Positions 1-7,900 of a stretch of 10,930 nucleotides of DNA are shown one piece after another. Source of the DNA: Methylobacter sp. (GTDB lineage Bacteria > Pseudomonadota > Gammaproteobacteria > Methylococcales > Methylomonadaceae); contig JAQTLI010000056.1 of the NCBI GenBank assembly GCA_028714995.1, positions 1 to 10,930 of the forward strand, in the 5' to 3' direction. A program made the position numbers and the translations under genes. How positions within the stretch are numbered: the stretch's first letter is position 1; each line of letters opens with the position of its first letter. The notes under the pieces are model-generated. The model was given only the letters and a program-made list of their open reading frames with translations, was not told the DNA's origin and did no database searches.

Positions 1-1715
1 CCCATGGTTTTCACCTTAACCCATTTGTTGCCGTTATCCCCACTATTCATCTCCACGGACAAACTACCCTCAACTGGGTCTATTTGATTCCAGAGGAACC
101 CTAAAAGCGGGTTTTGTGGGTCAACCGAGCGAAAAGTCGGCCAAATAAATGCACTATCATCAAAGAGTCCTCCGAATTGCATCGCTGGGGGTAAAATAGG
201 CATGATCGGATAGAAATCTGGCCAATCCTGGCTTGATACTGAAACAATGTCGGTAAAACCATTATTGTCTAAATCGCCGGTAGCAACGCCCTGAACTGTT
301 CTACGGGAATGGTTTGTCGAGTTAGCCAATGCTTTAATATCTCTGCTGAAGTTTGCATTGCCTTCGTTATGCAATATTGCTCCTGGATTGGTTCCGTCTA
401 CGAAAGCACCAAAATCCATTCCTCCATAGTAAACAATATCAGTATTGCCGTCATTGTCGTAATCGAATGCAGCGCTACCCCAACCAAAAGGTGTTGCCTT
501 TAAGTCGCCAACTCCCGGGAAGTCATAACTATTTTTATTTTGGCCTAAGAACCAGCCAGAAAGCCAGTCGCCCGGCACAACCGGAAAGCCTACGATGGGG
601 GTCATGGCTCGGGCCACATAATCTCCGATATTAGAAGCGAAGATATCCATTTTCCCATTAGAATCAAAATCTCCAAACGATAAACTCATCCATGCGCCAG
701 CTCGGTTAGTACCGGATTTCATAGTTTCATCAGAAAACTGAGCCTTTCCATTATTTTTGTAAATACGTACGTATCCAAGATCCTTCCCACCTCGATTGGC
801 ACTTGGTTTGGCACCTTGGTCATCGGCAGTCAAAAAATCGATGTCTCCATCCAAATCATAATCGACCAAAGAAATTGCCCAAGTAATACCCTTAAAGTTA
901 CGAATTCCAGATTGTTGGCTAATATCTCGAAATACGTTTTTCCCACGATTTAGTAATAATTGGTTGTCTTCATTGCGTCCGGCACTAGCAAAGTCTCCAA
1001 TCGGAAGGTTGTCATTCCAATTGTCAAATGTGTTGGCAATGGCAATATCAAGCAGTCCGTCTGAATTAACATCACCCATGGAACAAGAAGAAGGGTTTGC
1101 ACCGAAACCTCCTATTTGACTATGGTTGGTAATGTCTACGAAAGTGCCATCACCTTGGTTTTCCAATAAATGGTTTTGTCCGCTCAGAGTTAATACAAGT
1201 AAATCCTCGTCACTATCGTTATCGATATCGCCATAGCAAACGCCGTTATTATCTTCTTCTTTTTCTTGAGCACCTAAAGGTGCTAGAGCAGCACCGGAAC
1301 TGACTCCAACGTCGATAAAGGCAAGTTTGCCAGTTTCCTTTAATTGATTCGAGTAAAGACTATTTGCTTCATGAGGACCATTAGTGACATACATGTCGAG
1401 GTCACCATCACTGTCAAAGTCGAACACAGCTACACCAGGAGCACCTGATGGTTTCATTGGAAAAGCGCCTGAACTGGCAGGGAATGTAAACAAAGGTTGA
1501 TGTTTAATTGTCTCTGCATAGACGTTTCTAGGAGACTTTACACGCTTAAATGTGATTCCGCTTTCCTGGTCTTTAGCAATATCTGAAAAAGTAATTCCGC
1601 CGGTATCTGCTTGAGCGATTGAATACCAAGAGAATTCTCCTGGACCAACGAGCCCAATTAATTGAGTAGTTGCTACTGAGCCAGCAAAAAGAATTGCTTT
1701 TGTTTTTTTCTTCAT
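1..1715 (-). CDS. unbV: UnbV/CRTAC1-like secreted FG-GAP beta-propeller protein (partial, C-terminus beyond left edge)
   Basis: The reading frame is open from an ATG at 1715 to the left edge: 571 complete codons with no stop, so the 3' end is missing. The N-terminus is signal-peptide-like (lysines at 2-4, then a modest hydrophobic stretch to about residue 25). Seven Asp-rich loops of the DxDxDGxxD type follow at residues 99-107, 163-171, 215-223, 285-293, 349-357, 418-426 and 481-489, as in FG-GAP/VCBS calcium-binding beta-propeller blades. The last visible residues (about 552-571, with a GNKWVKVK motif) look like the start of an ASPIC/UnbV domain. UnbV is one of the conserved proteins of the enediyne warhead cassette, is predicted to be exported, and has no function I can assign. 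The PKSE gene 235 bp upstream on the same strand supports this over a generic CRTAC1 protein. AGGAG at 1724-1728 supports the start. The fold is confident; the UnbV assignment rests partly on context. Confidence 0.82.
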   Translation of the reverse strand, partial: MKKKTKAILFAGSVATTQLIGLVGPGEFSWYSIAQADTGGITFSDIAKDQESGITFKRVKSPRNVYAETIKHQPLFTFPASSGAFPMKPSGAPGVAVFDFDSDGDLDMYVTNGPHEANSLYSNQLKETGKLAFIDVGVSSGAALAPLGAQEKEEDNNGVCYGDIDNDSDEDLLVLTLSGQNHLLENQGDGTFVDITNHSQIGGFGANPSSCSMGDVNSDGLLDIAIANTFDNWNDNLPIGDFASAGRNEDNQLLLNRGKNVFRDISQQSGIRNFKGITWAISLVDYDLDGDIDFLTADDQGAKPSANRGGKDLGYVRIYKNNGKAQFSDETMKSGTNRAGAWMSLSFGDFDSNGKMDIFASNIGDYVARAMTPIVGFPVVPGDWLSGWFLGQNKNSYDFPGVGDLKATPFGWGSAAFDYDNDGNTDIVYYGGMDFGAFVDGTNPGAILHNEGNANFSRDIKALANSTNHSRRTVQGVATGDLDNNGFTDIVSVSSQDWPDFYPIMPILPPAMQFGGLFDDSAFIWPTFRSVDPQNPLLGFLWNQIDPVEGSLSVEMNSGDNGNKWVKVKTM

Positions 1716-1723
1716 TTTTATTT

Positions 1724-1728
1724 CTCCT
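1724..1728 (-). promoter_or_regulatory. Shine-Dalgarno site of the UnbV-like gene
   Basis: The minus strand reads AGGAG, 8 nt before the ATG at 1715. This is a strong, well-spaced ribosome binding site and fixes the start. It gives the gene its own translation initiation, independent of the synthase upstream. Confidence 0.75.
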
Positions 1729-1753
1729 AGTTGTTTTTAATTAAGCAGATAAC

Positions 1754-1920
1754 CTAGTAGTCAACCAATGTTATATCGCAGGATAAAGAGATTTTTAATT
1801 TCACTCTCGCATCCTCTGTCGTAAAGCGCCAATTGACGCGCCCCCCTTTTTATTTCGTTCATCTTCGGTGAGTTTAACTCGATATTTTTTGCTGGCATTA
1901 TGAAATCCTTTCGATTTCAT
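1754..1920 (-). pseudogene. IS630-family transposase remnant (N-terminal stub joined to C-terminal stub)
   Basis: Two frames on the minus strand each carry part of an IS630-family transposase. From the ATG at 1920 the product contains KKYRVKLTEDERN, the usual start of the N-terminal helix-turn-helix region. This frame shifts out and ends at a TGA at 1801-1803. In another frame, from about 1840 down to the TAG at 1754, the product contains RVNWRFTTEDARVKLK, the characteristic C-terminal end of the family. The roughly 300 residues between, including the DDE catalytic core, are missing. The join lies in or near the C/T-rich stretch at 1841-1850. It fills most of the 235-bp gap between the synthase and the UnbV-like gene and cannot be functional. 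The family call rests on remembered consensus and on its likeness to the piece at 9762-9839. Confidence 0.72.
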
Positions 1921-1924
1921 AATG
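1896..1924. repeat. Perfect 11-bp inverted repeat with 7-nt loop, just after the PKS stop
   Basis: The arms CATTATGAAAT (1896-1906) and ATTTCATAATG (1914-1924) are perfectly complementary around the loop CCTTTCG. The hairpin begins 26 nt beyond the synthase stop codon and covers the start of the IS630 remnant. The arms are AT-rich and no U-run follows on the minus strand, so it is not a standard intrinsic terminator. It could attenuate or protect the 3' end of the synthase message, or be a relic of a transposon end. Confidence 0.6.
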
Positions 1925-1950
1925 TTGCTATGGATAATTGAAAGATTGCA

Positions 1951-4900
1951 TTAATCAATAGTCAAAGCAAAAACTGGCGTGCTATTAGCAGTTTTTGATT
2001 CCCTCATTAGGGAATTTTTTAGTACTTCTGGCAATTCAATTACTATTGATTTACCATTTTCATCCCTATTAACCCAGACAAAGGTTTGATAGCCAATGGC
2101 CAATTTCTCAAGTGCATTTCCTGGGAGAATTCTCCAATACTCAAATTCGAGTTCTACTCCATTTTTCCCTACTGCCCACATCCTAAGTGTCACACGAATT
2201 TGATCAAACGGCATCGCATCTCTCAAAAAGTTGATACGACTATGTAAACAAACAAATTCTTGTTTATTTTCCGTGTTCTTGAATAACTGTGGCATTATTG
2301 AATAAAGGTATGAATCTCTAAGATTTCCTTGCCACGAAATATAATTTGCATAATAAATATTACCCACTAAATTTGATTCCTCTAATGTTGTCGCAAATAT
2401 TTTAGTGTGCAGAATGTTTTTATTGTGACCTGGCCCCTTCTTTACTACATTTAATATTTCGCCTATATCCATATTGGTATATTGACCTACTAAAGATGAG
2501 GGAGAAGTTATAGAGTCTGTTTGAGTCATATGTGACAGAAATTTATCCAAATAGTCAGGCATTTCGGCAGGAGCTACCTTTCCATGCCCGAGTACACGAA
2601 CCCATGTAGTCTCCTGCTCAACTGTAGCTAAGCCTTGTAAGACTCCATCAGGCATAATTTTATAGAACTCGCACCAAAAAGGGATCACCGAGCCAACATT
2701 ATGATTTAATTGAAATCTTGCAAGTATATGATCGTATGCCTGTGCTTCGTCAACCAAACGCAAATCGGTCCAGTTTGTAACCAAACCCCATTCACCGGTC
2801 GATATTTGCAATACTAATTCGGATCCAATTTCCGACAGAACTAATTCCCTTACTTTTCCAGCCCACTCTGTATATCTACTTGGAGCGATATAACCTGATT
2901 TCGAAGAAGCATCTCGAAATGTTGTTTGAAACTTATACTCATAAATAGGGTGTTTTAGCTTCTCATCAAAAATGAATCTAGCTCCGTGAGCGCAAGAATA
3001 AAAATTATCTGATGTTAAATATGCCGTATGTGATTCATCATCAATCCGCAAATTATTCACAGTATCCTTATAAGCCACAAAGGCGAGTAAATAAGATACT
3101 TCGCAAAATCGAATAGGCAGTGTGATAACACTTAATTTTTCAGTATTTTTCATAACTGCTTCAAACAGAACAACATCCTCATTAATTGAAATTAATGTCA
3201 TCCTGACTATCTGGTCTCTACTAGCTTTTTTTATCGCTTCGAGCGCTCCCCAAATACGAGTGCCTGAAATATTGATAGATTGTTTTTTAGCGATTAATTC
3301 CCTTAACAATTCTCCATTGATACCTACTAGGAGAGTAAACCATTCACTCTCAGTTCGTTCACTAACCAGTTCAATATCACATCCTTGTTTGTCGTGACTT
3401 GCTACACATAAACAATAAGGCCCTACATGGCTAATCGAAAAGTCAAGCTGTTCTCCTAGCGACCCTAGTAAATAGGGTTTTCCGTAAGAATCCCAATCAA
3501 CATGAATTTTTTGTACATCTACAGTAGTTGATGCTAATTCAAGGCGCACTGTACGCTCTATTAGTGGCATCTCCATTTCATGTCGTTTTTCCTTAGATGG
3601 CTTAAGTATCGACGGCCATATGTCGACACATACTGTGGGTTTACGAAACTTATTTGTATAAGTTGTCTGTTCAACCAAGTCACTCAATTGTTTTTCGACA
3701 GTGTGAGTTATAGTTGACATCAAAGAAAATTCTTCTTTTTTTGATGGGTTCCGCACTACCCTTACTTTGTAGTCGGTAAGTCTTTCGATGAGCATCCCAT
3801 TGCTATCACACACAAATATGTCCCAACTCGATTCACGCTCCGATTTATGCTTAAGATTAGCCAGAATAGTACGAGATCCGGGGATTTCAACGCCTTTAAA
3901 AAAGTCGATGCGACCTATATAAATAGGAAGAACGATACTTGGCGCCAGCGGTAACTGAACTACCTGAAGTAGTGCGTCATGAAAAAACGGATCATAGGTT
4001 AAATATTTCTCGCTCGCGTTTTTAAAGCTCTCAGCACGTGCTGTAAATAAAACGCAATCATCAGTAAGAGCGTATATTTCCTTTATTCGATGAAATAGAG
4101 GTCCTTGGAATAGGATGGGGCCATAGAGATCTAATTTAGGATCAATAGGTAAAGGGTATTCCGGTAAGTAAATGGAATAATCGGGCGAGGAGTCGTAATC
4201 ACCAAAAATGATGGAAGAGCTGAAATGATCGCTCATAAACCCGGTTTGAGCGCACCGAATACCAACACGCACCGATTTCTCATTACTAAAATCCGCTCTT
4301 CCTGCCTCAGCCCAAAATTCAATATTGGTTCCCTCTTCGTTATTGACTACAATCGGTCGATTCAGATCGATATTTTCAATAGCCTTAATTGTTTTCGCGT
4401 TAGCTCCAACCATTGTTGTTGCGGCTTGCGCCATAGCCTCCAAACCGAAAACAGTAGGGAATAGGTAAGATCCATTAAAATTATGATCTTTGAGATAGCC
4501 ATCGACATCAAGGCTGAGCTTACAACCTGCACGGAGACTTACATCAAGCTCTTGAGCCATTATCTGTTCGAGAAAACGAAAGTGAAGTTTGTCAGTAGAA
4601 TTCGACGGTTGTAAAATTCGCCATGTAGCCAGTCCTTCGAGAGCGCCGGCTACAATCACAGGCGTTGGTTTTGTATGGCTACGCAATAATTGAATGAACC
4701 ATTTTGTTCCTTCTGATGTCGGGATCGCACCTACACCATGCTTCGACAAGTTATCCACGACACCCAAACGATGTCCCATTCCGGTCTCACCCCAAACGCT
4801 ATATGCTATGGATAGAGCGACAGTCTTGGGATGTTCGAAGGCAAACCGCTGGACAATGTTATCCAAAACCTCATTAGAGAAGGCGTACCAAGCATTACCC

Positions 4901-7900
4901 TGCATTCCGGTAATACCGATTATGGACGATAACGCAACAAGCATACGAAGTGGAGAATTCTCAAGAGCGATTAAAATATTAATTATGCCTTGGAGCTTCG
5001 GCATGACTTCCACTATTCCTTGTAGCAAACTTGCTTGTTCAATGCGCTTAGGCTGATTTCGTCCAGCACCATGAATAATGGCTGAAACTTGGCCTATTTC
5101 CATGTTAATTTGAAGAATAAGTTTTTTTACGGCATTTAGATCAGTAATATCACAGCAGAAATAATTACAGATAATGCCCATTTCTGAAAGTCGGTCGAGG
5201 GTATCTGTAATTTCATTACCTTCAAATCTTTTCTCTGGTTTAGGTGAGAAGCCAACAAGAGCCAATTTGGCACCAGATTCTTTGGCAAGAGCAATTGCGC
5301 ATTCGGCTGTGATACCTTTAGCCCCGCCAGTAACTAGAACAACGTCTTCCGACGTTAAAAATTCTGATCTTTCATTTTGTTTTCCAGGATAGTAAGAAAT
5401 TGCCTGACGGACTTTACGCGCTAAATTTTCGTCATATGTCGCAGCGATAAAAGGATCAGGTTGTTGAAGCTCCAACATTAGAATTGCTGATGTAATTTCA
5501 GGTTTTGTCCTACTTTCGAAATCGAGTACACGAATGCGAATTTGAGGACGCTCAAGTGAAATGCTGCTGGCAAAACCAATTGTGTTAACTACTTGGTTTT
5601 TTGTAGAAATTAAAGATTTGTTAAAATGAACAATGGCAAGATTAGTATCGCTAGTGATCAGACTTACTGCTTTATGTAGCTTCCCCATTGCTTGGGTGAT
5701 TTGCATCCACTCATCTGACTCACCTTCCTGTAACCCGGGTAAAACAGCGATCACCCAACAATTATCCGAACAGATAACTTCTTCAGTTTGAATTTGAGAA
5801 TCAAAAGATCGAAAGTTAACATTTGCCCCAGCCGAGCTGAACATTTGGCTTAATACATTCGCAAAATCCATTTCTTTATGATCGAAAAGAATGGTTACCG
5901 TGATATTCTTCCATACTAAAGTATCTAAGTTTCCTTCAGTAATCAGCGGCTGCTCAACCATCTGGATTTCAAAACTGCCAATACCATTAGATGATTTTGC
6001 ATTTTCAATAGAATGCGTTGGTACTACTGTCGATTTATGATGTAAGAATTGAACGGTAGGATTATTTCCGGTATCGAAATAAGATTCGGGGCCGCTAAAC
6101 GTACCACTCCCCTGAACATCAATAACAACACCATCGTTCGACTCCTTATAAACAGCCGATATCACCTCACTCACCGTTGCATTGGCAAACTGGGTTGGAT
6201 CTATCTTGCCTGCTACCCCCGCATATTCAGCCACCGCCGCGACCATCTCTCCTGACTTGATCGAATCCAGATTCAAATCATCGAGCAAGCGCGATTGCAA
6301 TGTTATCGATTCTTCGGGATAACCGGTTCGACGGGATATTATGTCGATGAATTTTGCTTGAATTCTGCTGGTATCGACCTTAGGTTCGGGGCCGCTAGAC
6401 GTACCACTCCCCTGAACATCAATAACAACACCATCGTTCGACTCCTTATAAACAACCGATATCACCTCACCCACTGTTGCATTGGCAAACTGGGTTGGAT
6501 CTATCTTGCCTGCTACCCCCGCATATTCAGCCACCGCCGCGACCATCTCTCCTGACTTGATCGAATCCAGATTCAAATCATCGAGCAAGCGCGATTGCAA
6601 TGTTATCGATTCTTCGGGATAACCGGTTCGACGGGATATTATGTCGATGAATTTTGCTTGAATTCTGCTGGTATCGACTTTAGGTTCGGAATTTCTAGAA
6701 ACATCATTCTCCTGCCCCGCCTGAACCCGTATGATACTATCGCTTGTAGCCTTATAATTGACGGGCATATTTAATTTTGAATCACGCAATACTTTTAGAT
6801 TTTTATCAAAACTGTGATTTTGTTTGTTGGAAAACTCTAATCTTTCACATGGATTGTCGATAAATTTACGCTGCGCTTGCGGAACGAATGGTCGAGTCAG
6901 TCTATTAGACTGAAGTACAGACCAGTTGATATCTACGCCATGCGTAAAAATGCGAGCCAAGGCGATGTGCAATGAAAGAGTTGAACTTGGATAATCTGCG
7001 ACCGAATTACAGATTCCCAAATCCTCTTCTAGAATTTGATTTGCTAGACTCGTCAATATTTTCCCTGGTCCCACCTCAATTATCAGGTCACATGCATTCC
7101 TCATTTGTTTTACAAGAGGTATAAATTTTACTTGGCTTACAATTTGTGTCGCGAAATGATCCCTCAACGACAACCCAGAACCCATGAAACTCCCGTCGGT
7201 ACTGGAAATGAGAGAACATTTCAAATTGCCCAATGTCAAGGGAATGTTCATGTCACTTTTAAGCTTCATGGCGGCCTTTTCCACCAATTTTGAATGAAAG
7301 GCACCGGATACAGGCAGCTGCTTACAGCTAATGTTGTTAATGCCAGCCTCTATGATAAGCTCCTCCAAGGCATCGAGTTCCCCGGATACTACCGTTTGCA
7401 TTGGCGAGTTAACATTTGCAATTACGGCATAACCCTTAACTCGTTGTAAAAGGCTTTCTACCTTATTACTAGAGCAAGACAAACTCACCATCCCTCCAAG
7501 GTTTTCGCCCGCATTAGCCATTGCATATCCTCTCAATGCGGCCAGCGCTAGAAGTTCATCTTCATTAAAAGCCCCGGCGATATGAAATGCTGTTAACTCC
7601 CCAAGACTATGGCCTCCAACAACATCGGGTGTAATTCCTAATTGTGCAAGAAATTTGGCATATAGGCATGAAACAAAACAGATTGCTGGTTGAGCTATTT
7701 CTGTCTTCTGCAGCTCTCGGAGATAAGGTTCCTTTTCTTCGTTATAGACAAGCCGGTCAAGGTCTGGGTAAATTAGAGGTGAAATCGGACGGCCTATCAT
7801 TTCCTGAGTAAGGGTATCAACTCGATCAAGCATGTCTTGCGCCCATGTAAATCGATCAACAAGCATCTTGCCCATTGCTAATTGTTGCGCACCTTGACCC

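Noticed and set aside
309..634. Plus-strand open frames in the left part of the window
   Set aside because: They lie opposite the UnbV-like gene, whose minus-strand frame is open with seven motif-bearing blades. Their products have no recognisable domains.
6049..6555. Two plus-strand frames with near-identical products, looking like a repeated small protein family
   Set aside because: They are antisense to the tandem ACP repeats of the synthase; their similarity only reflects the 300-bp duplication.
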